Shown here: positions 15,328 to 23,693 of the stretch, in pieces
How positions within the stretch are numbered: position 1 is the first letter of the stretch
Layout of the letters: each line of letters opens with the position of its first letter
NCBI GenBank assembly: GCA_035699085.1
Contig: DASSBG010000023.1
Location: 1-55,137, forward strand
Origin: DASSBG01 sp035699085
Lineage (GTDB): Bacteria > Pseudomonadota > Gammaproteobacteria > Xanthomonadales > Rhodanobacteraceae
DNA length: 55,137 nucleotides
Direction: 5' to 3'
Made by a program: the position numbers and the translations under genes
The notes under the pieces: generated by a model
What the model was told of the DNA's origin: nothing
The model's database searches: none
The model's input: the letters and a program-made list of their open reading frames with translations, nothing else

Positions 15328-16464
15328 TTACGGCAGCAGAATGGTCAACAGTCGACCACCGAAAACCGGCCAAGCGAAACGCGCTGCAAAAACCGGGCAC
15401 CCCGTACGCAACGACGGCCCGACAGACAGGGCGCGCAGCACCGCCGCCGCAAGGCCCTCGTAGTCGTCCTGTGGAACCAGATACCCGGACTGGCGTTCAG
15501 CCACGGCATCGACAATACCGCCGGTGGCGAAAGCGACGGTAGGCAAGCCGTGCGCGGCGGCTTCAACTGCAACCATGCCGAAGCCTTCGGGGTCATTGGG
15601 AATGTGGCGCACAGGGAACACGTGCACGTCGGCGGCGCGGTAAACAGCACCCAGTTCGGCATAGTCCGTGACGGTGCCGAGAAACCGGAGGTGATCCCCG
15701 ACACCGGAAGAGTTCGCGGCCACCTGGATGCTTGCCGGTGTTTGCGCTTGGGCGTGCAGTGCCTGGTGCGGCGCATCGCCGACGATGAGCAGCATCACCT
15801 GCGGCTGCGCGGCGACGATGCGCGGCAGGACGCGTGTGACGAATTCGCGCAAACCCTTGCGAGCCGAAAGGCGACCAACGGAAAGCAGCAGCGGGCGATC
15901 GCCAAGGCCATGCCGCTCACGAAAAGCCTTCCCGGCGTCCACATCGGCGGTCAGGTCCGGCAGGTCGACGCCCGGATGCACGATGCCGATGCGCGTGGGA
16001 TCGACGCCGATGCCACGACAGAGATCGGCGGTGGCGTGGCTGTTGGCGATGACGCAGTCCATGCGGCGGATGGCTGGCAGCCAGAGCGCGCGGTACACCA
16101 CGTGGCGCGTGGCCACGTCCAGGCCGTGCACGTACGCGGCCGTTCGGGCGCCACAAACATGCGCGGCGGCTCGCGCCAGCGGCGCGGTGAGGCCGCTACC
16201 AGCCAGCACGATGTCCGGTCTCCACGATTTCGCCTCGCGCCGCGCGAGTTTGCGCGCACGCAGGAGGAATGTTCGCAGCGGTTTCAGCGGCGCTTCGCGC
16301 ACCGTCACGCCGGCGGGCGCGAGGGCGGCCGCGCCTTGCGGGCCGATCACGCGCACCTCGGCCAACTTGGCCAGCTCTTCGGCCATGTGCCAGTTGAGCC
16401 GCTCCATGCCGCCGACCAGCGGCGGCAGGTTGCGCGTGATGATGAGAATGCGAGAACGGGTCAA
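15328..16464 (-). CDS. GT4-family glycosyltransferase
   Basis: The 378-aa GT-B enzyme starts MTRSRILIITRNLPPLVGGMERL, has YVHGLDV and IANSHATADL in the N-terminal half, then HPGVDLPDL, LLLSVGRLSARKGLREFV, LIVGDAP, FLGTV and the E-x7-E donor-site motif NDPEGFGMVAVEAAAHGLP. It belongs to the large mannosyl/glucosyl-transferase group of GT4. It is convergent with the plus-strand glycan genes and probably co-transcribed with the upstream GT2 gene (64-nt gap), so it forms a second transcription unit of the same island. The last 30 residues (RTGCPVFAARFAWPVFGGRL) are short for the family, but the fold appears complete. Confidence 0.88.
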   Translation of the reverse strand: MTRSRILIITRNLPPLVGGMERLNWHMAEELAKLAEVRVIGPQGAAALAPAGVTVREAPLKPLRTFLLRARKLARREAKSWRPDIVLAGSGLTAPLARAAAHVCGARTAAYVHGLDVATRHVVYRALWLPAIRRMDCVIANSHATADLCRGIGVDPTRIGIVHPGVDLPDLTADVDAGKAFRERHGLGDRPLLLSVGRLSARKGLREFVTRVLPRIVAAQPQVMLLIVGDAPHQALHAQAQTPASIQVAANSSGVGDHLRFLGTVTDYAELGAVYRAADVHVFPVRHIPNDPEGFGMVAVEAAAHGLPTVAFATGGIVDAVAERQSGYLVPQDDYEGLAAAVLRALSVGPSLRTGCPVFAARFAWPVFGGRLLTILLP

Positions 16465-16527
16465 GATGGCTCATGCCATGGCAGTACCGGTCGCGCGTGG
16501 TAGCGCAGCGGCAGGCACTGGCACGCC

Positions 16528-17382
16528 TCAGGCATCGCGGCGGTAGGTGAGCGCGGTGATCTGCTCGGAGATCAGGCCGATCAGGAAGATGATGACCGCC
16601 GCACTCCACAGCAAGGTGCTCATATTCGTCAGGCGGCCGAAAAGAATGAAGGTGCGGGCGTAGTTGGCCAAGCCGAGCAGGAAGAACACCAGCGCCGAAG
16701 GCACGAACAGCTTCAGCGGCGAATACAGCGTCGCGATCTTGAAGATGATCAGCAGGAAGCGCACGCCGTCACGCAGCGGCCGCAGGTGGCTGGTGCCGAC
16801 GCGGACGGCGGCCTTGATCGGCAGGTAGGTGACGGGATAGGCGCTGCGGAAGAAGGCCATGGTGCTGGTGGTGGGGTAGCTGAAGCCGTTGGGCAGCAGG
16901 TGCAGGAATTCGCGGAATTTGTCGGCGCGCACGGCGCGGAAGCCGGAGGTGAGGTCCTCGACGCGGTGGCCGGTGATCTGGCTGGCCAGCCAGTTGTAGA
17001 GGCCGTTGGCCACGCCGCGGCCGACGCCGGCCTGGCCTGACCAGTTGCGCGCGCCGACCACCATGTCGAAGCCCTCGTCCAGCCGCGCCAGCAGGCGGGC
17101 GATGTCATCGGGGTCGTGCTGGCCGTCGCCGTCCATGAACACCAGTACGTCGCCGGTGGCCGCGCGGGCGCCGCGCTTGACGGCGGCGCCGTTGCCCATC
17201 GAGTAGGGCGAAGACAGGCAGGTGACGGCGTTGGCGGCGCAGATGGCGGCGGTGTCGTCGCTGGAGCCGTCGTCGACGACGATGATCTCGGCGTCCGGGT
17301 GGCCGGCGCGCAGGCGCGGCAACAGCGTGGCCAGCGCCCTGGCTTCATTCTTGGCCGGCACGACGATGCTTAGCGCTGTCAC
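16528..17382 (-). CDS. GT2 polyprenyl-phosphate glycosyltransferase (DPM1/GtrB-like) with C-terminal membrane helices
   Basis: The 284-aa product is an inverting GT-A enzyme with SIVVPAKNEA, EIIVVDDGSSDDT, GNGAAVKRGARAATGDVLVFMDGDGQHDPDDI (the D-x-D lies in MDGDGQ) and DLTSGFRAVR. Two hydrophobic helices follow near the C-terminus (PSALVFFLLGLANYART, AAVIIFLIGLISEQI). Relatives load one sugar onto undecaprenyl or dolichyl phosphate, the kind of donor used by GT-C enzymes such as the two copies at 4283-8771. The start is placed at GTG 17382, with GGGGA 8 nt upstream, because it gives the family N-terminus. ATG at 17454, adding 24 low-complexity residues, is the alternative. Confidence 0.87.
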   Translation of the reverse strand: MTALSIVVPAKNEARALATLLPRLRAGHPDAEIIVVDDGSSDDTAAICAANAVTCLSSPYSMGNGAAVKRGARAATGDVLVFMDGDGQHDPDDIARLLARLDEGFDMVVGARNWSGQAGVGRGVANGLYNWLASQITGHRVEDLTSGFRAVRADKFREFLHLLPNGFSYPTTSTMAFFRSAYPVTYLPIKAAVRVGTSHLRPLRDGVRFLLIIFKIATLYSPLKLFVPSALVFFLLGLANYARTFILFGRLTNMSTLLWSAAVIIFLIGLISEQITALTYRRDA

Positions 17383-17847
17383 AGGTGGCGTCCCCGATGG
17401 CTGCGTGGATGATAGCAGCGGGCGGCGGGTGGTCGCGGTGGCCGGGGCGGTCATGGCAGGCGGCCGGTGGATGGATTGGGCCGGTGGACGGGCGGTGTCG
17501 GCGTTCGCGGGTGTGGCGTGTGGGGTTACGCGCCTGCGGCGCCAACCCGACCTACGGCTATCGGCCAGGGCGTGCCGGTGTCTGAATCTCTTTACGGTCT
17601 GTCGCAATTGTCAAGAAGATTCCGGGTTCCGCGCTGCGCGCGGCCCCGGAATGACGGGCGGGGTGGATTCCCGGCCGCATACGTGACGCGCGTCGCGGCG
17701 CGTTTGGCCCGAAAATCGCATGCTTGCACCTACCGTGGCCGGTTCTACGGCTCACGGCGGCCGGTGGCGGGCCCTTGCGGACTGCCACCGCACGGTGATA
17801 TGGGTTACATTCAACTTCCAATTCGGGGACTTGCGCGCGATTTTTCC
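17383..17847. repeat. Gene-free region with two dispersed repeats upstream of pilB
   Basis: There is no credible gene in these 465 nt. Positions 17505-17570 carry a palindromic fragment (TGGGGTTACGCGCCTGCGGC then GCCAACCCGACCTACGG) of the kind seen in the REP arrays. About 17600-17656 holds, in reverse orientation, a relative of the palindrome-bounded element found inside a coding region at 7247-7353 (CCCCGGAATGACGGG here). A possible -24/-12 promoter lies at 17705-17720. Confidence 0.7.
17705..17720 (+). promoter_or_regulatory. Weak sigma-54-like promoter upstream of pilB
   Basis: TGGCCC-GAAAA-TCGCA has the GG and GC dinucleotides of a -24/-12 promoter at the right spacing but two mismatches to consensus, 127 nt before pilB. 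It is suggestive only because both pilins have better matches of the same kind. Confidence 0.3.
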
Positions 17848-19572
17848 ATGGCGACCCAGATGAACATTCCGCCGCTGGCGGGCCTGACGGGCGTGCTGCG
17901 CCGGCTGGTGATGAACGGCACCATGGCCGAGGCCGACGCGCGCGCGGCCGCCGATGAATGCGCGCGGGCGCGGCTGCCGGTCGCACCCTACCTGGTCGAG
18001 AAGGGCCTGGCGGACAGCAGGCTGGTGGCGGTGGCCGCCTCGGCCGAGTTCGGCATACCGCTGTTCGACATCAATGCCATGGACCGGGCCTGCATCCCGG
18101 AGAACGTGGTCAGCGAGGAGCTGATCCTCAAGCACAAGGCGCTGCCGCTGTTCCGCCGCGGCAACCGGCTGTTCGTGGGCATCTCCGACCCGACCAATTC
18201 GCACGCGCTGGACGACATCCGCTTCCATTCCAATTCGGTGGTCGAGCCGCTGCTGGTTGACCAGCACGACCTGACGCGCATCACCGAGCAGGTGCTGGCG
18301 TCGCAAAGCACCACCATGGATGACCTTGACGATGCCGAGGGCTTGGACACGCTGGAGTCCGAGGCCGGCAGCCAGAGCAACGACAGCGCCAACGAGGTCA
18401 GCACCGGCGACGAAGCGCCGGTGGTCAAGTTTGTCAACAAGATCCTGGTCGACGCCATCAAGCGCGGCGCCTCCGATATCCATTTCGAGCCCTACGAGCA
18501 CAAGTACCGTGTGCGCCTGCGCATGGACGGCATGCTGCACCAGGTGGCCAGCCCGCCGATCCAGCTCAGCCCGCGGCTGTCGTCGCGCCTCAAGGTGATG
18601 AGCGGCTTGGACATCGCCGAGCGCCGCGTGCCGCAGGACGGGCGCATGAAGCTCAACCTGTCCAAGACCAAGGCGGTGGATTTTCGCGTCAGCACGCTGC
18701 CGACGCTGTTTGGCGAGAAGATCGTGCTGCGCATCCTCGACGGCTCGGCCGCGCGCATGGGCATCGACAAGCTGGGCTACGAGGAAGACCAGAAGAAGCT
18801 CTACCTCGACGCCATCGCCAAGCCCTACGGCATGGTGCTGGTCACCGGCCCCACCGGCTCGGGCAAGACGGTATCGCTGTACACCGCGCTGAACATCCTC
18901 AACACCGAAGGCCGCAACATCTCGACCGTCGAGGACCCGGTGGAAATCCGCGTCGACGGCGTCAACCAGGTGCAGCAGAACACCAAGCGAGGCATGACTT
19001 TTGCCGCCGCGCTGCGTTCGTTCCTGCGCCAGGATCCAGACGTGATCATGGTCGGCGAGATCCGCGACCTGGAAACAGCCGAGATCGCGATCAAGGCCGC
19101 GCAGACGGGCCACATGGTGTTGTCCACCCTGCATACCAACGACGCCTCGCAGACCATCGCACGCCTGATGAACATGGGCGTCGCGCCGTACAACATCACC
19201 TCGTCGGTGACGCTGGTTATTGCCCAGCGCCTGGCGCGCCGCCTGCACGACTGCAAGCAGCCGCTGAAGCTGCCGGACGCGGCGCTGTTGTCCGAGGGCT
19301 TCACCCAGGCCGACATCGATGCCGGGCTGAACCTGTTCACCGCGGGCGACTGCCACGGCTGTGCGGGTGGCTACAAGGGCCGCGTCGGCATCTATGAGGT
19401 GATGCCGATGAGCGACGACATCCAGCGCATCATCCTCGAGGGCGGCAGCGCCCTGCAGATCAGCGAGCGGGCCCGCGAGCTCGGCATCCGCGATCTCCAC
19501 CAGTCGGCGCTGCTGAAGGTCAGCCAAGGCATCACCGACCTGACCGAACTCAACCGCGTCACCAAGGATTAG
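17848..19572 (+). CDS. pilB: Type IV pilus assembly ATPase
   Basis: PilB is the hexameric cytoplasmic ATPase that powers pilus extension through PilC. The 574-aa protein has an N-terminal MshEN/T2SSE_N-type domain (about 1-160) and an acidic linker (MDDLDDAEGLDTLESEAG). The secretion ATPase domain has Walker A GPTGSGKT (about 334-341), Asp box and Walker B (DPDVIMVGEIRD, about 396-407), and the His box TGHMVLSTLHTND. The Zn-binding Cys set (HDCKQP and later GDCHGC) is characteristic of PilB/GspE and absent from PilT. The start at 17848 gives the normal length; the frame is open much further upstream but through repeats. pilC follows after 11 nt. Confidence 0.96.
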   Translation: MATQMNIPPLAGLTGVLRRLVMNGTMAEADARAAADECARARLPVAPYLVEKGLADSRLVAVAASAEFGIPLFDINAMDRACIPENVVSEELILKHKALPLFRRGNRLFVGISDPTNSHALDDIRFHSNSVVEPLLVDQHDLTRITEQVLASQSTTMDDLDDAEGLDTLESEAGSQSNDSANEVSTGDEAPVVKFVNKILVDAIKRGASDIHFEPYEHKYRVRLRMDGMLHQVASPPIQLSPRLSSRLKVMSGLDIAERRVPQDGRMKLNLSKTKAVDFRVSTLPTLFGEKIVLRILDGSAARMGIDKLGYEEDQKKLYLDAIAKPYGMVLVTGPTGSGKTVSLYTALNILNTEGRNISTVEDPVEIRVDGVNQVQQNTKRGMTFAAALRSFLRQDPDVIMVGEIRDLETAEIAIKAAQTGHMVLSTLHTNDASQTIARLMNMGVAPYNITSSVTLVIAQRLARRLHDCKQPLKLPDAALLSEGFTQADIDAGLNLFTAGDCHGCAGGYKGRVGIYEVMPMSDDIQRIILEGGSALQISERARELGIRDLHQSALLKVSQGITDLTELNRVTKD

Positions 19573-19583
19573 CAGGCCCCACC

Positions 19584-20852
19584 ATGGCTACCGCGACCGC
19601 CTCAACTCGAGCTGCCCAATTGCGTGGCGCCAACCGCGCCGCCGTGAGCAAGACCGACATTTACGACTGGGTGGCGCTGGACAAGCGCGGCCAGAAGATG
19701 CGCGGCGAGATGTCCGGCAAGAACGCGGCACTGGTGAAAGCCGAGCTGCGCCGCCAGGGCATGAACCCGCAGAGCGTCAAGCCCAAGCCCAAGCCACTGT
19801 TCGGTTCCAGCGGCAAGGCGGTCAAGCCCGGCGACGTTGCCGTTTTCAGCCGCCAGATCGCCACCATGATGGCGGCGGGCGTGCCGATGGTGCAGGCCTT
19901 CGACATCATCACTGGTGGTCAGCGCAACCCGCGCTTCAAGAAGATCCTCACCGACGTCAAGCAGGGCGTCGAAGGCGGCTCGGCGCTGCACGAGGCGATG
20001 GGCCAATACCCGGTCGAGTTTGACGAGCTGTACCGCAACCTGGTGCAGGCCGGTGAGTCGGCCGGCGTGCTGGATACCGTGCTGGACACGGTGGCCACCT
20101 ACAAGGAGCGGATGGAAGCCATCAAGAAGAAGATCAAGAAGGCGCTCTTCTATCCCGTCATGGTGATGGCAGTTGCATTCCTGGTCTGCGTGATCATGCT
20201 CATTTTCGTGGTGCCGGTATTCCAGAGCGTGTTCGCCAACGCCGGTGCCGACCTGCCGGCGCTGACCCAGTTGGTGGTGTCGGCCTCGCACTTCATGACC
20301 AGCTACTGGTGGATGGTGCTGCTGATCCTGGTTGGCACCATCACCGTCTTCATTTTCTTCAAGAAACGCTCGGTCGCCTTCCAGCATCTGCTGGATCGCG
20401 CGGGCCTGCGCGCGCCGGTGTTCGGCAACATCCTGCGCCAGTCCGCCATCGCCCGCTTCGCCCGCACCCTCGGCGTCACCTTCCACGCCGGCGTGCCGCT
20501 GGTCGAGGCGCTGGATTCGGTGGCCGGCGCCACCGGCAGCATCACCTACGGCGACGCGGTCCGCAAAATGCGCGACGACGTGGCGGTCGGCCACCAGCTG
20601 CAGCTGGCGATGCGCCAGACCAACCTCTTCCCCAACATGGTGGTGCAGATGACCGCCATCGGCGAGGAGTCCGGCGCCCTGGACAGCATGCTGTTCAAGG
20701 TTGCGGAGTTCTACGAGGAAGAGGTGAACAACGCCGTCGACACGCTGAGCACGCTGCTTGAACCACTGATCATGGTGATCCTCGGCGTGGTCGTCGGCGG
20801 CATGGTCATCGCCCTGTACCTGCCGATCTTCAAGTTGGCCGGCACGTTTTGA
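19584..20852 (+). CDS. pilC: Type IV pilus inner-membrane platform protein
   Basis: The 422-aa PilC/GspF protein has two T2SSF repeats: FSRQIATMMAAGVPMVQAFD...NPRFKKIL (about 90-205) and FARTLGVTFHAGVPLVEALD (about 290-410). Each is followed by hydrophobic helices (FYPVMVMAVAFLVCVIMLIFVV; WMVLLILVGTITVFIFF; LIMVILGVVVGGMVIALYLPIF). It couples PilB ATPase motion to pilin extraction from the membrane. Its stop overlaps the TTG start of pilD by 4 nt, so the two are translationally coupled. Length and order match pilB-pilC-pilD loci of gammaproteobacteria. Confidence 0.96.
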   Translation: MATATASTRAAQLRGANRAAVSKTDIYDWVALDKRGQKMRGEMSGKNAALVKAELRRQGMNPQSVKPKPKPLFGSSGKAVKPGDVAVFSRQIATMMAAGVPMVQAFDIITGGQRNPRFKKILTDVKQGVEGGSALHEAMGQYPVEFDELYRNLVQAGESAGVLDTVLDTVATYKERMEAIKKKIKKALFYPVMVMAVAFLVCVIMLIFVVPVFQSVFANAGADLPALTQLVVSASHFMTSYWWMVLLILVGTITVFIFFKKRSVAFQHLLDRAGLRAPVFGNILRQSAIARFARTLGVTFHAGVPLVEALDSVAGATGSITYGDAVRKMRDDVAVGHQLQLAMRQTNLFPNMVVQMTAIGEESGALDSMLFKVAEFYEEEVNNAVDTLSTLLEPLIMVILGVVVGGMVIALYLPIFKLAGTF

Positions 20853-21709
20853 CCGCGTTCGACGGTTTGCCGCTGGCTGCCTGGGTTGCCGCCGGCGGCG
20901 TGCTCGGGCTGATCGTCGGCAGCTTTCTCAATGTGGTGATCCTGCGCCTGCCGGCGCGGCTGATGCACGCCTGGCGCGACCAGGCCCGCGAGATGCTGGA
21001 AATGGAGGCGGACGAGGCGCCGCCGCCGGGCATCGTGCGCGAACCTTCGCATTGCCCCAATTGCAAGCATCGGCTGGGGCCGCTGGAGAACATCCCGCTG
21101 CTGTCGTGGCTGGTGCTGCGCGGCCGCTGCCGGCATTGCCGCGCGCCGATCTCGCTGCAATACCCGCTGGTCGAACTGCTGTGCGCCGTCGCCAGCGCCA
21201 TCATCGTCTGGCGCTTCGGCCTGAACTGGGAGACGCCGGCGGCGCTGGTGTTCACCTGGCTGCTGCTGGCGATGGCCGGCATCGACGCGCGCACCCAGCT
21301 GTTGCCGGATTCGATGACCCTGCCGTTGCTGTGGCTGGGCCTGCTGCTGTCGCTGGTGCCGCTGTTCGTCGACCCGGTGCACGCGATCATCGGCGCCGCC
21401 GTTGGCTACCTCAGCCTGTGGCTGGTGTATTGGGGCTTCAAGCTGGCCACCGGCAAGGAAGGCATGGGCTTCGGCGACTTCAAGCTGCTGGCCGCGCTGG
21501 GCGCCTGGATGGGCCCGCTGGCGCTGCTGCCCATCGCGCTGCTGTCGTCGCTGATCGGCGCCATCGTCGGCGGCACGATGCTGGCGGTGCGTGGCCAGGA
21601 CCGCTCGGTGCCGATCCCGTTCGGCCCGTTCCTGGCCGCCGCCGGCTGGGTGTGGCTGGTGGCCGGCGACGCAGCATCGCGCTGGTATCTGGGGCTGATG
21701 CTGCACTAG
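20849..21709 (+). CDS. pilD: Prepilin peptidase / N-methyltransferase
   Basis: The 286-aa A24-family aspartic protease cleaves the leader of pilins (here before Phe of GFTLIEL) and N-methylates the new terminus. It shows GSFLNVVILRLP, the zinc-binding four-Cys set (CPNCKHRLGP...GRCRHCRAPIS), and both catalytic Asp motifs: AGIDARTQLLPD and GMGFGDFKLLAALGAWMG. Six to eight hydrophobic helices are visible. It starts with TTG, an unusual choice set by the 4-nt overlap with pilC; no in-frame ATG lies near. Both pilins in this window are obvious substrates. Confidence 0.96.
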   Translation: MTAFDGLPLAAWVAAGGVLGLIVGSFLNVVILRLPARLMHAWRDQAREMLEMEADEAPPPGIVREPSHCPNCKHRLGPLENIPLLSWLVLRGRCRHCRAPISLQYPLVELLCAVASAIIVWRFGLNWETPAALVFTWLLLAMAGIDARTQLLPDSMTLPLLWLGLLLSLVPLFVDPVHAIIGAAVGYLSLWLVYWGFKLATGKEGMGFGDFKLLAALGAWMGPLALLPIALLSSLIGAIVGGTMLAVRGQDRSVPIPFGPFLAAAGWVWLVAGDAASRWYLGLMLH

Positions 21710-21798
21710 GTGCGTTGCCGCGCCGGTCCGTCGCGTGACCACATGTCCGGGGGTCGCCTGCACGCAGTCGCCTGCGGCCGATCAGGTACCCTAGCCGC

Positions 21799-22461
21799 AT
21801 GCCTGCCGCGCCCGACCGCAACCCGTCGCCAACTGCGGCGCCCTCGCCGGCCGTGACCGGCCGCTACGTGGTCGCGTTGACCGGCGGCGTCGCCGCCGGC
21901 AAGTCGGCGGTGGCGCGGCGGTTTGCGGCCCTGGGCGTGGCGGTTGCCGACGCCGACAGCGCCGCCCGCGCGGCGCTCGCGCCCGGTAGCGACGGCGTGG
22001 CCGAGGTGGCGCGGGTTTTCGGCGCCGGGTTCATCGACGACGCCGGCCGCCTGGATCGTGCGGCCCTGCGGCGGCGTGTCTTCGACGACGCCGAGGCGCG
22101 CCAGCAGCTGGAGGCGATCGTGCACCCGCGCGTGATGCGTACGCTGCGCGAGCAGGTGGTCGCGGCGCGTGGCCCTTACGTGCTGCTGGACATTCCGCTG
22201 CTGGCCGAAACCTGGCCGCAATACGCCTGGGTCGATCGGGTGCTGGTGGTGGACGTGTCGCCGGAAACGCAGCGGCACCGCCTGATGCTGCGCGACGGCA
22301 TCGACGCCGCCCTGGCAGAGCGGATGATCGCCGCGCAGGCGAGCCGCGAGCAGCGCCTGGCGCTGGCCACCGACGTCATCGACAACAACGGCGACGAGAA
22401 GGCCCTCGATGCCGCCGTCACCGCCCTGCACGAGCGCTACCTGGCCTTGGCGCAACGGTAG
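21799..22461 (+). CDS. coaE: Dephospho-CoA kinase
   Basis: CoaE phosphorylates the 3'-hydroxyl of dephospho-CoA, the last step of coenzyme A synthesis. The 220-aa protein has the P-loop LTGGVAAGKSAVARRF, followed by VADADSAARAAL, IVHPRVM and VLLDIPLLAE, with RMIAAQASREQRLALATDVIDNNG near the end (lid and adenine site), all standard for CoaE. A 24-residue Pro/Ala-rich extension precedes the P-loop strand. coaE directly after pilD is a conserved arrangement in many gammaproteobacteria. Confidence 0.94.
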   Translation: MPAAPDRNPSPTAAPSPAVTGRYVVALTGGVAAGKSAVARRFAALGVAVADADSAARAALAPGSDGVAEVARVFGAGFIDDAGRLDRAALRRRVFDDAEARQQLEAIVHPRVMRTLREQVVAARGPYVLLDIPLLAETWPQYAWVDRVLVVDVSPETQRHRLMLRDGIDAALAERMIAAQASREQRLALATDVIDNNGDEKALDAAVTALHERYLALAQR

Positions 22462-22525
22462 AAGCCTGCGTGCAGGCGACCGCTCCTTCCGCGAAGGAGG
22501 GCCATGCCACCGTTACAATGCGCGC

Positions 22526-23512
22526 ATGCAAATCGGCCCTTACGCAATCGACCCGCCGGTGGCGCTGGCGCCGATGGCCGGCGTCACCGACAAGCCGTTC
22601 CGGCTGCTTTGCAAGCGGCTCGGCGCCGGCCTCGCCGTGTCCGAGATGACCACCTCGGACCCGCGCCTGTGGCAAACCACCAAGTCGCTGCGGCGCATGG
22701 ACCACGTCGGCGAACCCGAGCCGGTGGCGGTGCAGATCGCCGGCCACGACCCGGCGATGCTGTCCGAGGCCGCGCGCTACAACGTCGAGCACGGCGCGCA
22801 GATCATCGACATCAACATGGGTTGCCCGGCGAAGAAGGTCTGCAACGTCTGGGCCGGCTCGGCCTTGTTGCAGGACGAGCCGCTGGTGGCGCGCATCTGC
22901 GCGGCAGTGGCGCGCGCCGTGGACGTGCCGGTGACGCTGAAGATGCGCACCGGCTGGGACCGCGAGCACAAGAACGCACTGACCGTCGCCCGCATCGCCG
23001 AGGACAGCGGCATCGCCGCGCTCGGTGTGCATGGGCGCACCCGCGCCGACCGCTACGAGGGTGAGGCGGAATACGAGACGATCGCGGCGGTCAAGGCCGC
23101 CGTCCGCATCCCGGTCTGGGCCAACGGCGACGTGCTGACGCCGCAGCGCGCGCGGCACGTGCTGGACGCCACCGGCGCCGATGGCCTGATGATCGGCCGC
23201 GGCGCCCAGGGCCGGCCCTGGGTTTTCCGCGAGATCGCGCACTACCTCGCCACCGGCGAACTGCTGCCGGAACCGACGCCGGCCGAGGTCGGCGCGATCC
23301 TCTGCGGCCATCTGCAGGACTTGTACGCCTTCTACGGCGAGCACCAGGGCCTGCGCATCGCGCGCAAGCACTTGGGCTGGTACGCCAAGGATCGGCCGGA
23401 GAACGCCGCGTTCCGTGCGGTCGCCACGCGCACCGAGAGCGCCGGCGAGCAGCTGCGCCTGACGCGCGAGTACTTCGCGGCGCTGGCGGACGGGCTGGCG
23501 CAGGCGGCCTGA
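22526..23512 (+). CDS. dusB: tRNA-dihydrouridine synthase B
   Basis: DusB reduces a uridine of the tRNA D-loop to dihydrouridine using FMN and NADPH. The 328-aa product has APMAGVTDKPFRLLCKRLGAG, QIAGHDPAML, the FMN/active-site DINMGCPAKKVCN with catalytic Cys, KMRTGWD, GVHGRTRADRYEG, VWANGDV and GADGLMIGRGAQGRPWVF. The KKVCN...GSAL signature separates DusB from DusA and DusC. In enterobacteria dusB is followed by fis; no fis is seen here, and metK follows after a 180-nt gap. The start at 22526 gives the usual N-terminus. Confidence 0.94.
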   Translation: MQIGPYAIDPPVALAPMAGVTDKPFRLLCKRLGAGLAVSEMTTSDPRLWQTTKSLRRMDHVGEPEPVAVQIAGHDPAMLSEAARYNVEHGAQIIDINMGCPAKKVCNVWAGSALLQDEPLVARICAAVARAVDVPVTLKMRTGWDREHKNALTVARIAEDSGIAALGVHGRTRADRYEGEAEYETIAAVKAAVRIPVWANGDVLTPQRARHVLDATGADGLMIGRGAQGRPWVFREIAHYLATGELLPEPTPAEVGAILCGHLQDLYAFYGEHQGLRIARKHLGWYAKDRPENAAFRAVATRTESAGEQLRLTREYFAALADGLAQAA

Positions 23513-23530
23513 GGCCACCCGGAAAAGGAC

Positions 23531-23613
23531 CGGAAAAGGGGACGGAGGCAATTAGGGCAAAGGGGAAAGGGAGACAACCACGCCGCGGCTAATTGCCTCC
23601 GTCCCCTTTTCCG
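23531..23613. repeat. 25-bp perfect inverted repeat (MITE/REP-like) between dusB and metK
   Basis: The arms 23531-23555 and 23589-23613 are exact reverse complements over 25 nt (core GGGGACGGAGGCAATTAG), around a purine-rich 33-nt loop. Sequences of this GGGGACRGAGGC type are dispersed palindromes in many proteobacteria, often linked to RAYT-type transposases. It is unrelated in sequence to the REP family at 160-2880. It could act as a bidirectional terminator. Confidence 0.9.
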
Positions 23614-23667
23614 CGCACCTGCAAAATGGCGGCGCCGCGTGTATGATGTCGGCCTCTTTTATCTTTG

Positions 23668-23685
23668 TATCCGTACGGAAGGATA
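23668..23685 (+). promoter_or_regulatory. Small leader hairpin overlapping the metK ribosome-binding site
   Basis: TATCC (23668-23672) pairs with GGATA (23681-23685), which contains part of the AAGGA Shine-Dalgarno before metK. Alternatively the palindrome TCCGTACGGA (23670-23679) forms and frees it. Such mutually exclusive pairings could regulate initiation. It matches no SAM riboswitch I know and may be chance. Confidence 0.25.
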
Positions 23686-23693
23686 TAACGCCG

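Noticed and set aside
17752..19527. 591-aa minus-strand frame opposite pilB
   Set aside because: pilB is certain on the plus strand, and the antisense frame is a His/Asp/Gly/Arg-rich shadow without motifs.
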